A stretch of DNA of 25,088 bases from an uncultured Prevotella sp. Its GTDB lineage: Bacteria; Bacteroidota; Bacteroidia; Bacteroidales; Bacteroidaceae. The stretch lies in contig URLI01000030.1 in NCBI GenBank assembly GCA_900548585.1, positions 1-25,088 of the forward strand, written 5' to 3'. Under the pieces are notes generated by a model, which saw only the letters and a list, made by a program, of their open reading frames with translations, did not search any database and was not told the origin of the DNA. Positions 15,143-23,710 of the stretch are shown here, piece after piece. Every line of letters starts with the position of its first letter. Position 1 is the first letter of the stretch. The position numbers and the translations under genes are program-made.

Positions 15143-16150
15143 CTACTTGGCGTCCATTGCCTGGCAGGCGGTTATGGCAACCATCTTGTAAATGTCGTCA
15201 ACGCTGCAGCCACGGCTCAGGTCGTTCACCGGGCGTGCTATGCCTTGCAGTATCGGGCCGAGGGCGACTGCTCCGCCGAGCCTCTCGACGAGTTTGTATG
15301 ATATGTTGCCCACCTCGAGGCACGGCACCACGAGCACGTTGGCGCGCCCTGCGATGTCAGACCCCGGCGCCTTCTTCGCGCCTATTGCCGGGACGAGCGC
15401 CGCGTCGGCCTGCAGCTCGCCGTCAATCCTGAGTTGCGGCGCCATCTCCCTTGCCAGCCGTGTTGCCTCTGCAACCTTGTCAACCACCTCGTGCTTTGCC
15501 GAGCCTTTTGTCGAGAAGCTGAGCATTGCCACGCGCGGTTCGGCAAACCCTGCCACCGACTTCGCCGTCTGTGCGGTGCAGACGGCAATCTCTGCCAGCT
15601 GGTGTGCGTCTGGCATCGGTGTCACTGCCACGTCGCCTATCACGAGCATGCCGTCCTCGCCATACTGCTCCGCCTTGGTCAGCAGCAGCATTGCCCCGCT
15701 GACGCAGGTTATCCCCGGCTGTGTCTTGATTATCTGAAGTGCCGGGCGCAGCGTGTCGCCGGTGGTTGACAGCGCGCCGCTTATCTGCCCGTCGGCATCC
15801 CCAGTCTTTATTATCATGCAGCCGAGGTAGAGCGGGCTCTTCACCAGCTTGCGCGCCTCGTCGATTGTCATGCCCTTCTTCTTGCGCAGTTCGGCGAGCA
15901 TCTGCGCGTATTCCTCGCCCTTGTCGCAGTTCTCCGGGTCGATAAGTGTTGCCTTGCCGATGTTTCTCAGTCCGAGCCTCTGGGCAAGATTCCTTACTTT
16001 TTCAGGGTTTCCGATGAGGATTAGCTCTGCGATGCCGTCTGCCAGTACCCTGTCGGCAGCCGTCAGAGTGCGTTCCTCCTCTGCCTCGGGGAGGACGATG
16101 CGCTGTTTGTTGCTTTTTGCGCGTGCAATGATTTGTTGTACTAAATCCAT
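15143..16150 (-). CDS. pta: Phosphate acetyltransferase (short form)
   Basis: A 335-aa protein of the PTA_PTB fold. It begins MDLVQQIIARAKSNKQRIVL with PEAEEERTL; GQISGALSTTGDTLRPALQI is the substrate-binding core; it also has AMLSFSTKGSAKH, a DGELQADAAL motif and VPCLEVGNISYKL, and ends VNDLSRGCSVDDIYKMV. It swaps CoA on acetyl-CoA for phosphate to make acetyl phosphate for AckA. It is the short class, without the N-terminal regulatory domain of enterobacterial Pta. The 168-bp gap to cdaA has no clear promoter. Confidence 0.96.
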   Translation of the reverse strand: MDLVQQIIARAKSNKQRIVLPEAEEERTLTAADRVLADGIAELILIGNPEKVRNLAQRLGLRNIGKATLIDPENCDKGEEYAQMLAELRKKKGMTIDEARKLVKSPLYLGCMIIKTGDADGQISGALSTTGDTLRPALQIIKTQPGITCVSGAMLLLTKAEQYGEDGMLVIGDVAVTPMPDAHQLAEIAVCTAQTAKSVAGFAEPRVAMLSFSTKGSAKHEVVDKVAEATRLAREMAPQLRIDGELQADAALVPAIGAKKAPGSDIAGRANVLVVPCLEVGNISYKLVERLGGAVALGPILQGIARPVNDLSRGCSVDDIYKMVAITACQAMDAK

Positions 16151-16318
16151 AGTAGATAAATTTTAAGCCCTTCGCTTCCTTCGCTTCCGGTTTCCCGTTG
16201 CCGGGTGCTTTGTCGTGAAGCCTGTTCCGGGTAGTTTATATTATATGAGTTAATTGTCTCAGTATTTCATTTGTCTCCCTTCCTGCGCCGTGTTCAGTAC
16301 TGCGCCGTTCTCATCGCG

Positions 16319-17083
16319 TCACAGTTCCTGCGTGAGCAGGCTCTCGAGGTCCTCCGCCGACAGGCGCAGCTTGAATTTCCCGTCCATCGCCACGCTTATG
16401 CGTCCCGTCTCCTCCGACACCACCACGGCGAGCGCGTCGCTCTCCTCCGATATTCCCATTGCCGCGCGGTGCCGCAGTCCCAGTTCCTTGGGTATGTTTT
16501 CGCTGTGGCTCACGGGCAGTATGCACCCTGCGGCCTTTATCCGGTGCCCCGACACCACCACCGCGCCGTCGTGCAGCGGCGAGTTCTTGAAGAAGAGGTT
16601 CTCTATGAGCCGCTGGTTCAGCAGCGCGTCGATTTTCTCGCCCGAGTCTGCGATGTCGTCGAGCGGTGTCGTGCGCTCGAAGACAATCAGTGCGCCCACT
16701 TTCCCGCGTCCCATGTTCATGCATGCCCTCACTATCGCCATCACGATTTCCATGTCGACGTTCTTGTCGTTCTTCCCGACTTTGAGCAGCCTTTTCAGTG
16801 CGCTGAGGTTCCGGTGCGCCCCTACGTTGTAGAAGAATTTGCGTATCTCGTCCTGGAAGAGGATTATGAGCGCGATGACTCCCACGCTCATCAGGTTGTC
16901 CATGATTGCGCCGAGAAGCCGCATCTCGAACACGCGGCTCACGAATATCCACGCTATCATGAACACGATTATGCCCCCGAACACGTTCAGCGACCGGGAG
17001 GCCTTCATTACGCGGTAGATGTAGTACAGGCCCAATGCCACCGCCAGGATGTCTATTATGTCCTTTAGACCGAAGTCAAACAT
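16319..17083 (-). CDS. cdaA: Diadenylate cyclase CdaA (c-di-AMP synthase)
   Basis: A 254-aa protein. Three hydrophobic segments lie in the first 80 residues (about 8-24, 34-50 and 62-78), then a DAC domain with SPLHDGAVVV (DGA 172-174) and LGLRHRAAMGISEESDA (RHR 204-206), the two ATP-binding and catalytic motifs. It condenses two ATP to c-di-AMP, a second messenger tied to potassium and cell-wall control. The order folP then cdaA, 38 bp apart, is common in Bacteroidota and suggests one transcript. All catalytic residues are present and the length is typical. Confidence 0.94.
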   Translation of the reverse strand: MFDFGLKDIIDILAVALGLYYIYRVMKASRSLNVFGGIIVFMIAWIFVSRVFEMRLLGAIMDNLMSVGVIALIILFQDEIRKFFYNVGAHRNLSALKRLLKVGKNDKNVDMEIVMAIVRACMNMGRGKVGALIVFERTTPLDDIADSGEKIDALLNQRLIENLFFKNSPLHDGAVVVSGHRIKAAGCILPVSHSENIPKELGLRHRAAMGISEESDALAVVVSEETGRISVAMDGKFKLRLSAEDLESLLTQEL

Positions 17084-17121
17084 ATATATAATGTGTAATA
17101 TAAGTGTGTCGTTTCAGGCCG

Positions 17122-18003
17122 TCAGCCTCTGGCCCTGAGGTGCTCCGTTAGTTTGACCGCCTCCACCGCCTCCCTCACGTCATGCACGCGCAGTATCGCG
17201 GCCCCGTTCATCAGTGCCACGGTGTTCAGCACCGTGGTGCCGTTGAGAGCCTCGTCGGGCGTGCAGCCTAATGTGCGCCATATCATTGTCTTGCGCGATA
17301 TGCCTGCCAGCACTGGCAGCCCGAACTCCCCGAGCATGTCCATGCGGCGCAGCGTGTCGAGGTTCTGTTCCATCGTCTTGCCGAAGCCGAAGCCCGGGTC
17401 GAGGATTATGTCGCGCTGTCCGCGCGCGCGCAGTTGCCTTGTGCGCATGGCGAAGAACTTCATGGTGTCCTCAATGGGGCCGCGGCTCGACATCAGTATG
17501 TACGGGACTCCGCCGTGCCATCCCTCGTCAATAACCGGTGCGCAGTCGCCCTCCGCCGTGCCGAGGTCGTCTGCCGTGGCTTCCGGGTGGTCGCTTCCGA
17601 ACGCCCCTTCCGGGTTTCCCCCGCTCACGTCGTTTATTATGCCGGCGCCGAACTCCTCGACCGCCATCTTTGCCACGTCGTGCGTGAATGTGTCGATGCT
17701 CAGTATCGCGTCCGGCTGCCGTCTCCTCACCGCCTCGAGCGCGGCCCTCATGCGCCGCATCTCCTCCCCGGCGCTCACCGTCGCCGCCCCCGGCCGTGTG
17801 GAGAAAGCCCCGATGTCGATGATTGTCCCGCCCTCGGCGATGATCTGGTCGGCGCGTGCGGCGATTTCCGCCTCGCCCTGCTTGCGGCTTCCGTGGTAGA
17901 AGGAGTCCGGCGTGCAGTTGAGTATTCCCATCACGACAGGTTCCTTCAGCGACAGCAGCCTGCCGCCGATGTTCAGTGTGTATTCCGTGCTGAGGTCTTT
18001 CAT
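17122..18003 (-). CDS. folP: Dihydropteroate synthase
   Basis: A 293-aa TIM-barrel enzyme of folate synthesis that joins pABA to the pterin pyrophosphate. Motifs: VMGILNCTPDSFYHGSR (24-40), IDIGAFSTRPGA (62-73), SIDTFTHDVAK, GIINDVSGG (121-129), ILDPGFGFGKTMEQN, AGISRKTM and LRVHDVREAV. Two things are unusual. Between NDVSGG and VPYILM there are about 36 residues, acidic and Gly-rich, where I expect roughly 17-20, and the usual LMHxRG or MHMQG reads LMSSRG. All catalytic motifs I know are intact, so it is probably active. It has a perfect consensus promoter upstream and cdaA downstream. Confidence 0.94.
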   Translation of the reverse strand: MKDLSTEYTLNIGGRLLSLKEPVVMGILNCTPDSFYHGSRKQGEAEIAARADQIIAEGGTIIDIGAFSTRPGAATVSAGEEMRRMRAALEAVRRRQPDAILSIDTFTHDVAKMAVEEFGAGIINDVSGGNPEGAFGSDHPEATADDLGTAEGDCAPVIDEGWHGGVPYILMSSRGPIEDTMKFFAMRTRQLRARGQRDIILDPGFGFGKTMEQNLDTLRRMDMLGEFGLPVLAGISRKTMIWRTLGCTPDEALNGTTVLNTVALMNGAAILRVHDVREAVEAVKLTEHLRARG

Positions 18004-18044
18004 TGTATTGCGTGTCGCGTTTATGTCGCGACCCTTTCGATTTG

Positions 18045-18075
18045 CAAAAATACTAAAATTAGTCCATACCGCAAA
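18045..18075 (-). promoter_or_regulatory. Consensus promoter of folP-cdaA
   Basis: On the minus strand, TTTG (18075-18072), 19 bp, TATTTTTG (18052-18045). This is an exact match to the Bacteroidota consensus, about 42 bp before the folP start. It lies in the gap after the LysE-type gene. Confidence 0.8.
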
Positions 18076-18085
18076 ACATTGCGCC

Positions 18086-18682
18086 CTATTTTGATGAAAA
18101 AACGATATACGCGGCGCACAGAGCCAGTGCGGCGGCGCATACGGCGGCGGTCTGCCGCTGGTGGCCGGCGAAGAAGCGGCGCAGGTAGGCGCCTGCGAGG
18201 AGCCAGAGGAGGTTTGCCCCCGGGCCAGCGAGTAGCAGCCATGCCGCCACCGTCAGCAGGTCGGCGAGGCTGTTGCTGTATGGCAGCACGAACGTGCTGA
18301 ACGCCGTGAGGTCGAACAGGAGCATCTTGGCGTTTGTCATTTGCACGATCATCCCGCTTGCGAAGCTGCACTCGCCGCCGTCCTTTTCCCTTGCCACGCC
18401 TCTGTTCCTCCACATCCTTAAGGCGAGGAACAGGATGTATGCCGCGCCGATGTATTTCAGATAGCCGATGCCGGAGGAGAACTCCACGCCGATGAAGTGC
18501 GCCAGCACTGCCGTCACCGTGACGGCCACCGAGAAACCTGCCAGCAGCCCGAGCCACATGACGAGCGACCTCCTCCTGCCATGTTTCAGCGACATGGCGA
18601 GGGCGTAGATGTTGGCAGGCCCGGGCGTGTAGCCCACAACCAGTATCTGCAACAGCAGGCTCGGGAGCAGTGCAATCGGCAT
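18086..18682 (-). CDS. LysE/RhtB-family exporter
   Basis: A 198-aa membrane protein from the ATG at 18682. The family N-terminus LLQILVVGYTPGPANIYALA, with the GPxN motif, is followed by MSLKHGRRRSLVMWLGLLAG, four further hydrophobic spans and FASGMIVQMTNAKMLLFDL. LysE-type proteins export amino acids or related small molecules; the substrate here is unknown. A longer start at 18718 is rejected because it begins inside a -7 promoter box. It stands alone, 82 bp from folP, with GC-rich codon use like its neighbours. Confidence 0.85.
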   Translation of the reverse strand: MPIALLPSLLLQILVVGYTPGPANIYALAMSLKHGRRRSLVMWLGLLAGFSVAVTVTAVLAHFIGVEFSSGIGYLKYIGAAYILFLALRMWRNRGVAREKDGGECSFASGMIVQMTNAKMLLFDLTAFSTFVLPYSNSLADLLTVAAWLLLAGPGANLLWLLAGAYLRRFFAGHQRQTAAVCAAALALCAAYIVFSSK

Positions 18683-18715
18683 ATCTATGTTCGCGGCAAT
18701 GTTTTTTCCGGGCTG

Positions 18716-18723
18716 CAAAGTTA
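18716..18723 (-). promoter_or_regulatory. -7 promoter element of the LysE-type gene (TAACTTTG)
   Basis: An exact TAnnTTTG match, 33 bp before the chosen start; no clear -33 box. Confidence 0.45.
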
Positions 18724-18762
18724 CTTATAAAATCCGGGAAACGCGCTTGGTGAAGTTTATAA

Positions 18763-19173
18763 TTTTCAAAACTACGTTTCGGTGCAAGTGCAACGTCTAC
18801 CGGATACAAATATAAATTGGCAGTGTATGTAATAGATGGCTCCGAAGACGTTGATAAATTCATTGAATCGCCGAGGAACAAATTAAGGGAATCGATTATT
18901 GATTGGACTGACTGGGGTTATTTTACTTTTGACCTGGCTGAATACAGAGGCCCGATACGCATTGCTTTGCGCCATTTCGACAGTATAGGCCAACATGTAA
19001 TCGCCATAGATGATCTGGAGGTCACAGGTACTAAAACCACTGGCATAGAGGAGGTTGACGCGGGAAGCTGCGAGGCCGACAGCCGCATGTATGACGTGGC
19101 GGGCCGCCGCATCAGCAATCCTGTGAAGGGACAGCTCTACATAAAGGGCGGCAAGAAATATATTGCGAGATGA
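18763..19173 (+). pseudogene. 3' remnant of a secreted choice-of-anchor (cleaved-adhesin type) protein
   Basis: The frame is open from 18763. Protein-like sequence (FGASATSTGYKYKLAVYVID) already precedes any start codon (a TTG at 18817), so the 5' part is missing. It continues KFIESPRNKLRESIIDWTDW and GYFTFDLAEYRGPIRIALRH to HVIAIDDLEVTGT, a jelly-roll domain as in cleaved-adhesin/MAM-like proteins. It ends CEADSRMYDVAGRRISNPV and KGQLYIKGGKKYIAR, the common Bacteroidales C-terminal tail. No signal peptide remains. The break lies only 40 bp from the -7 box of the divergent LysE-type gene, so a deletion or rearrangement likely joined the two. An expressed 118-aa fragment is possible but unlikely to work. 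Confidence 0.7.
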
Positions 19174-19210
19174 TTTTTTAGTGATGATGGCACTGTTCCG
19201 GTAACACGGC

Positions 19211-19238
19211 GTCGGGCAATGGCAATCCATTGCCCGAC
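19211..19238. terminator. Perfect 12-bp stem, 4-nt loop between convergent genes
   Basis: GTCGGGCAATGG (19211-19222), loop CAAT, CCATTGCCCGAC (19227-19238). It sits between the adhesin remnant and the end of ppx and is symmetrical, so it could serve both. No long T run. Confidence 0.6.
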
Positions 19239-19301
19239 TGCCGTTTCAGGAATGAGCGTGGCAGTTTTGCAATCCGTGCTTGTCCGCTGTGCGGTTTGCG
19301 G

Positions 19302-20192
19302 TCATACCATCGATTTGTACAGTCCGTCAACAATGCTGTCGGCGAGGGATATTGTCGGCACGATTATCCTGTCCGCCTTCAGGTGTCCGGCGATGTCGAG
19401 GAAGATTTCCGAAGCCGGTATTATGACGTCGGCGCGGTCGTCCTTCAGTTGGAACATCGTTATTCGCTCGCGGATTGTTAGCGGGCGCATCGTCTCGTAG
19501 AGCCGCCGCAGCTCGCTGACCGATATTGCCGGGCTTTTGTCCCTGTCGTTGCTCAGTTTGTATAGTTTGTTTATGTTTCCGCCCGAGCCTATTATTCTGA
19601 TGTTGTCATACTCCTTGCTGTAGCGTTTCAGGTCGGCCTCCATTTTGCCGCGCGTCTCGTCTGTGACCTTTCCGCTCAGCATTCGCAGCGTCCCGATGTT
19701 GTACGACTGGCTTTCGGCGAGTTTCCCGTCGTGTACGATTGATATTTCCGTCGAGCCTCCGCCGACGTCGACGAATGCGAAGTTCCCCTCTGCGGAGTCC
19801 TCTTCCTCCACCATGTTGTTGCACAGCAGCCGCGCTTCCTCGTCGCCCCGGATAATCTCCAGCCTTATCCCCGTTGCCTTCTCGATGCGCGCCATCATCT
19901 TCTCGCCGTTCCCGGCGTCGCGCATTGCCGATGTCGCGCACGCCCTGTATGCGTCAACGCGGTGCATCTCCATGAAGTGCTTGAAGCCAATCATCATGTG
20001 CATCATCATGTCTGCGCGCCCCTTTGATATCTTGCCCAGCGTGAACACGTCCCTTCCCAGCCTCAGCGGTATGCGTATGAACATTATCTTCTTTATGCGG
20101 AATCCTTCCGGCGCGCCGTCGTTGAATCTCTTTATCAGCAGCCTCGCTCCGTTCGACCCGATGTCTATCGACGCCAATTTAAGTGGTTTCAT
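19302..20192 (-). CDS. ppx: Exopolyphosphatase (Ppx/GppA family, short form)
   Basis: A 296-aa protein of the actin-like ASKHA fold. LASIDIGSNGARLLI is the first phosphate-binding loop, then AYRACATSAMRDAGNGE, GDEEARLLCN, FAFVDVGGGSTEISI (second loop), SYNIGTLRML and RIIGSGGNINKL. It removes terminal phosphate from polyphosphate or (p)ppGpp; the two cannot be separated by sequence. Only the N-terminal two lobes are present, as in the short bacterial form. It starts 15 bp after ppk1 on the same strand, so synthesis and breakdown enzymes share a transcript. Confidence 0.93.
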   Translation of the reverse strand: MKPLKLASIDIGSNGARLLIKRFNDGAPEGFRIKKIMFIRIPLRLGRDVFTLGKISKGRADMMMHMMIGFKHFMEMHRVDAYRACATSAMRDAGNGEKMMARIEKATGIRLEIIRGDEEARLLCNNMVEEEDSAEGNFAFVDVGGGSTEISIVHDGKLAESQSYNIGTLRMLSGKVTDETRGKMEADLKRYSKEYDNIRIIGSGGNINKLYKLSNDRDKSPAISVSELRRLYETMRPLTIRERITMFQLKDDRADVIIPASEIFLDIAGHLKADRIIVPTISLADSIVDGLYKSMV

Positions 20193-20207
20193 TCCTTCTC
20201 CCTGTGA

Positions 20208-22286
20208 TTACAGTGTGATGCATCCGTAAATGTCTTCCGGGTTTTCCTTTATCTCCCTGACGTATTCCGTGTGCAGTTGCTCCTGCGAGCGGAACGGTGT
20301 CCCCTCCTGTATCGGGTCGTTCCCCGTGCCGCTGATCAGCCTGCCGTTGGTCGTGTCTTTCATCCCGTACTCGATGGTGCGCATCAGGTCGGCCTTCAGG
20401 TCCTCGTCATACACGGGTGTCATCACCTCGATGCGCTGCATTAGGTTCCGTGGCATCCAGTCTGCGCTGCCGATGTAGTATTTCGGCTTTCCGCCGTTGC
20501 AGAATATCAGTATGCGCGAGTGTTCCAGGTACCGGTCGATGATGCCCACGGCGCGTATGTTCTCGCTCACGCCCTTGATGCCCGGCACCAGCGAGCAGTT
20601 GCCGCGCAGCAGCAGGTCTATCCTCACCCCGGCCTGCGACGCCTCGTACAGTTTGTTGACCATGTCGTTGTCCGTGATGTGGTTTATCTTCACCTTTACC
20701 CATGCTTCCTTGCCTTCCTTCGCGTTCCTGATTTCCGCGTCAAGCATCCTCAGCACCCTTTTCTTCATTGAGTTCGGCGACACCATGAGTTGGTTGAAGC
20801 GTACCTGGCTGAACGGGCGCTCGATGAAGTTGAACACCTTTTCCACCTCGTTCACTATTCCCCTGCGTGCCGTCATCATCAGGTAGTCGGTGTAGACCTT
20901 GGCGTTGCCCTCGTGGAAGTTTCCCGTGCCGACGCACGCGATGTTTCCCTTCTTGGATGTTATGTGCAGCAGTTTCGAGTGTATCTTCAGCTCTTCCACG
21001 CCGAAGATGACGTTCACTCCCTCCTCCTGCATCCGCTTGCTCCACTTGATGTTGCTCTCCTCGTCGAACCGTGCGAGCAGCTCCACCACGGCCGTCACCT
21101 TCTTTCCGTTGCGTGCCGCCGCGATGAGTGCCTTGACCACCTTCGAGTCCTTTGCCAGCCGGTAGAGCGTTGTCTTTATCTCCCTCACCTCCGGTCGCAG
21201 TGCCGCCTCGCGCAGCAGTCGTATGTAGCCGTTGAATGAGTGGTATGGGACGTGTATGAACCTGTCTTTCTCGCGTATGGCGGTGAGCAGGCTTCTCTCC
21301 GATAGGAACTCCGGCTTCATCAGTTGCTCCCATTCCGGGTATTTCAGTTCCGGATGTCCCCCGGCGGGGAACGACATGAGGTCCTTGTGGTTGTGGTAGC
21401 GCCCGGAGGCCAGCGTGGTGTCGAGCTCGTGCAGGTTGAGCCGCTCGATGATTTTCTTCCTCGCCTCGTGCGGCATGTCCTTGTCGTAGATCACGCGTAT
21501 GGCCTCGCCGCGCTTGCGGCTGTTCACGCCCTGCGCGATCCTCTCCATCGTGCCGTAGTCGCCCTCGTTGGTGATCTCCATCTCGGCGTCCTTGGTGAAC
21601 TTGAACGAGTAGGCGTGGTACTTGCTCGGCCTGAAGCCGATGAACACCAGCGGCAGGCAGAAGCGCACCACGTCGTCGAGGTACATTATGTTGTCGAAGC
21701 CGCCGGAGGCTGGCACCCTGATGAAGCGGCCGTAATCGCGGTCTGGCACGCGCACGATGGCATACTGTACCTTGCCCTCGACCAGGTCGTCCTTCTCCAC
21801 GAGCAGGTAGATGCGGTTGTCCTCGAGGTAACTGATGTCCTCCATTTCCGAGAGCCAGATGGGGGTGAGCGATCCGTTGAGCTTGTCGTAGAAGAAGCGT
21901 TTGATGAAACTTTTCTGCTCGCCGTTGAGCATCGTCTCGTTTATCAGCCTTATCTTGTGCGACTCCAGCTCGCGCAGCACGTTCCCGGTCACGCGGTCGT
22001 ATTCCTTGCTGTAACTCTCGTTGAGCTTGGTGATTGTCTTTATCGTTCTCTTGATGTTTGCAACCTCCTTCCTCGTGAGGCTCTCGGACTCCAGGTATCG
22101 GTTGAGCGACGCCATCCTCACGCGGTAGAACTCGTCGAGGTTGTTGGAATATATGCCAAGGAACGAGAGGCGCTCGAGCAGTGGCGCGTATTCCTTGCCC
22201 GCCTCCTGGAGTATGCGGTGGTTGAAATACATCCAGCTTATGTCGCGCTCCAAGTATGCCCCTCTGAATTTACACTCTCTGTTCAT
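20208..22286 (-). CDS. ppk1: Polyphosphate kinase 1
   Basis: The 692-aa protein begins with the PPK N domain (YLERDISWMYFNHRILQEAG and LERLSFLGIYSNNLDEFYRV). The head and C-terminal domains follow. Catalytic His is in LKIHSKLLHIT (H436), close to E. coli H435, and the second conserved His is in LEHSRILIF (H589). SADWMPRNLMQRIEVMTP and TGNFHEGNAKVYTD are also standard. It builds polyphosphate from ATP. The length is normal. The gene is divergent from the porin, and ppx follows 15 bp later. Confidence 0.97.
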   Translation of the reverse strand: MNRECKFRGAYLERDISWMYFNHRILQEAGKEYAPLLERLSFLGIYSNNLDEFYRVRMASLNRYLESESLTRKEVANIKRTIKTITKLNESYSKEYDRVTGNVLRELESHKIRLINETMLNGEQKSFIKRFFYDKLNGSLTPIWLSEMEDISYLEDNRIYLLVEKDDLVEGKVQYAIVRVPDRDYGRFIRVPASGGFDNIMYLDDVVRFCLPLVFIGFRPSKYHAYSFKFTKDAEMEITNEGDYGTMERIAQGVNSRKRGEAIRVIYDKDMPHEARKKIIERLNLHELDTTLASGRYHNHKDLMSFPAGGHPELKYPEWEQLMKPEFLSERSLLTAIREKDRFIHVPYHSFNGYIRLLREAALRPEVREIKTTLYRLAKDSKVVKALIAAARNGKKVTAVVELLARFDEESNIKWSKRMQEEGVNVIFGVEELKIHSKLLHITSKKGNIACVGTGNFHEGNAKVYTDYLMMTARRGIVNEVEKVFNFIERPFSQVRFNQLMVSPNSMKKRVLRMLDAEIRNAKEGKEAWVKVKINHITDNDMVNKLYEASQAGVRIDLLLRGNCSLVPGIKGVSENIRAVGIIDRYLEHSRILIFCNGGKPKYYIGSADWMPRNLMQRIEVMTPVYDEDLKADLMRTIEYGMKDTTNGRLISGTGNDPIQEGTPFRSQEQLHTEYVREIKENPEDIYGCITL

Positions 22287-22316
22287 CGTTTATATCGTTT
22301 TGCTGTTTACGGTATG

Positions 22317-22324
22317 CAAAGATA
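22317..22324 (-). promoter_or_regulatory. -7 promoter element of ppk1 (TATCTTTG)
   Basis: An exact TAnnTTTG match on the minus strand, 30 bp before the ppk1 start; no TTTG at 19-21 bp. Confidence 0.5.
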
Positions 22325-22378
22325 CTGATAATGTGCCAAAGCGTGGCGGAAATCATGTTACTATTTTGTGATAATCGT

Positions 22379-22410
22379 GTTACAAAAGTGTTAATTTGCA
22401 CAAATGTAAC
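22379..22410. promoter_or_regulatory. GTTACA...TGTAAC inverted repeat in the ppk1/porin divergent region
   Basis: GTTACA (22379-22384) and TGTAAC (22405-22410) are 20 bp apart. A third half, GTTAC, lies near 22358. It sits between the two divergent genes and could be an operator; the protein is unknown. The 286-bp gap has no other clear signal, and no promoter was found for the porin. Confidence 0.35.
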
Positions 22411-22572
22411 ATTTATGCTGCACTTGTTTGAAAACTTTTGCAGACCTTTGCGGCGCGGACTTGCAGCACCGGGCGGGTGGCTGTGGCCAGCTGCCTGTGA
22501 GTCCGTTGCCAATACCGGGTATCCGGCCTTACTCGCGGCAATCTTTCTTAACAGAATAAAAACAAGGCAAAT

Positions 22573-23607
22573 ATGAAGAAACGTATGATTTTTATCGCGG
22601 CGTTGCTCGCCGGGGCGGTGGCGCAGGCACAGGCACAGGAAAGCGGCACTGACTTCACCCCGCACATACACGGGACTGTGCGGGGTAAATATGAGTATCA
22701 GCCCGGCGACAAGGCCGGGAGGTTCGAGGTGCGCAACGCGCGTTTCAGCGTGGACGGCAAGGTGACGGACATTGTGGAGTACAAGGCGGAGATTGACCTT
22801 TCCGACGAGGGTAAGATCAAGATGCTCGACGCCTTCACGCGGCTGAAGCCTGTTGACAATGTGCGGCTCACGATAGGGCAGATGCGCGTGCCGTTCACCA
22901 TCGACGCACACCGCTCGCCGCACCAGCAGTACTTTGCCAACCGCTCATTCATCGCGAAGCAGGTGGGCAACGTGCGCGATGTGGGCGCGACGGTGGGTTA
23001 CCAGACCGGAGGCGACATGCCGGTAATCGTTGAGGCGGGAATGTTCAACGGGTCGGGGCTCACCAACCAGAAGGACTTCTGGACGAACAACGTCAACTTC
23101 TCCGCCAAGGCGCAGTTCTTCCTGCCCGAGGGCTTCAACGTCACGCTGAGCGTGCAGAAGATAAAGCCGGACCACACAGGGGTGGTGATGTATGATGCAG
23201 GGGCGTTCTACCATGCCAGAGGATGGCACGTAGAGACGGAATACCTCTTAAAGCACTATGCCGAAGATGCCTTCAAGGACGTGCATTCCGTCGATGCCTT
23301 CGTCAACTATGACATTCCGCTGAGGAAATGTTTGTTCTCAAAGGTGTCGCCGCTGCTGCGATATGACTATATGAGCGACCACAGCGACGGCATCAGATAC
23401 CTGGACGGGAAACCGGACGAGAACGGCACGCTCGCCGTGACCGACTTCCAGCGGTCGCGAATAACGGGTGGCGTGACGCTGAGCATAAAGAAACAGTTCG
23501 TGTCGGACATACGCATCAACTACGAGAAATACTTCTACCGCAGCGGGGGAATACCAAAACCATCCGAGAAGGACAAGTTCGTAATTGAGTTTATGACGCG
23601 CTTCTGA
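22573..23607 (+). CDS. Outer-membrane porin, phosphate-selective porin O/P family
   Basis: A 344-aa protein with a Sec signal peptide (MKKRMIFIAALLAGAVAQAQ then AQ/ES, cleavage near residue 22). An alternating beta-barrel pattern follows: FEVRNARFSVDGKVTDIVEY with KAEIDL, DAFTRLKPVDNVRLTIGQMR, VPFTIDAHRSP, and a C-terminal strand ending FVIEFMTRF with a terminal Phe, as barrel proteins have. It matches Bacteroidales members of the Porin_O_P family. The name implies phosphate uptake, but many family members are unselective. It lies back-to-back with ppk1-ppx, fitting a link to phosphate. Confidence 0.85.
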   Translation: MKKRMIFIAALLAGAVAQAQAQESGTDFTPHIHGTVRGKYEYQPGDKAGRFEVRNARFSVDGKVTDIVEYKAEIDLSDEGKIKMLDAFTRLKPVDNVRLTIGQMRVPFTIDAHRSPHQQYFANRSFIAKQVGNVRDVGATVGYQTGGDMPVIVEAGMFNGSGLTNQKDFWTNNVNFSAKAQFFLPEGFNVTLSVQKIKPDHTGVVMYDAGAFYHARGWHVETEYLLKHYAEDAFKDVHSVDAFVNYDIPLRKCLFSKVSPLLRYDYMSDHSDGIRYLDGKPDENGTLAVTDFQRSRITGGVTLSIKKQFVSDIRINYEKYFYRSGGIPKPSEKDKFVIEFMTRF

Positions 23608-23674
23608 AGTGCCGCAGGCGACGGGCGCGCCTAAAAAACATGCGATATGAAGCGTCTATATTGAAAGTTTTTCA

Positions 23675-23682
23675 TATTTTTG
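23675..23682 (+). promoter_or_regulatory. -7 promoter element of murF (TATTTTTG)
   Basis: An exact TAnnTTTG match, 28 bp before the chosen murF start; no TTTG at the right spacing upstream. Confidence 0.5.
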
Positions 23683-23710
23683 CAGGCAGAATGGCAAAAT
23701 GGAAGACAAC

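Noticed and set aside
21324..22328. 334-aa plus-strand frame opposite ppk1
   Set aside because: Antisense shadow; ppk1 has all family motifs.
23612..23640. Terminator after the porin gene
   Set aside because: A short GC stem is followed by A rather than T on the plus strand.
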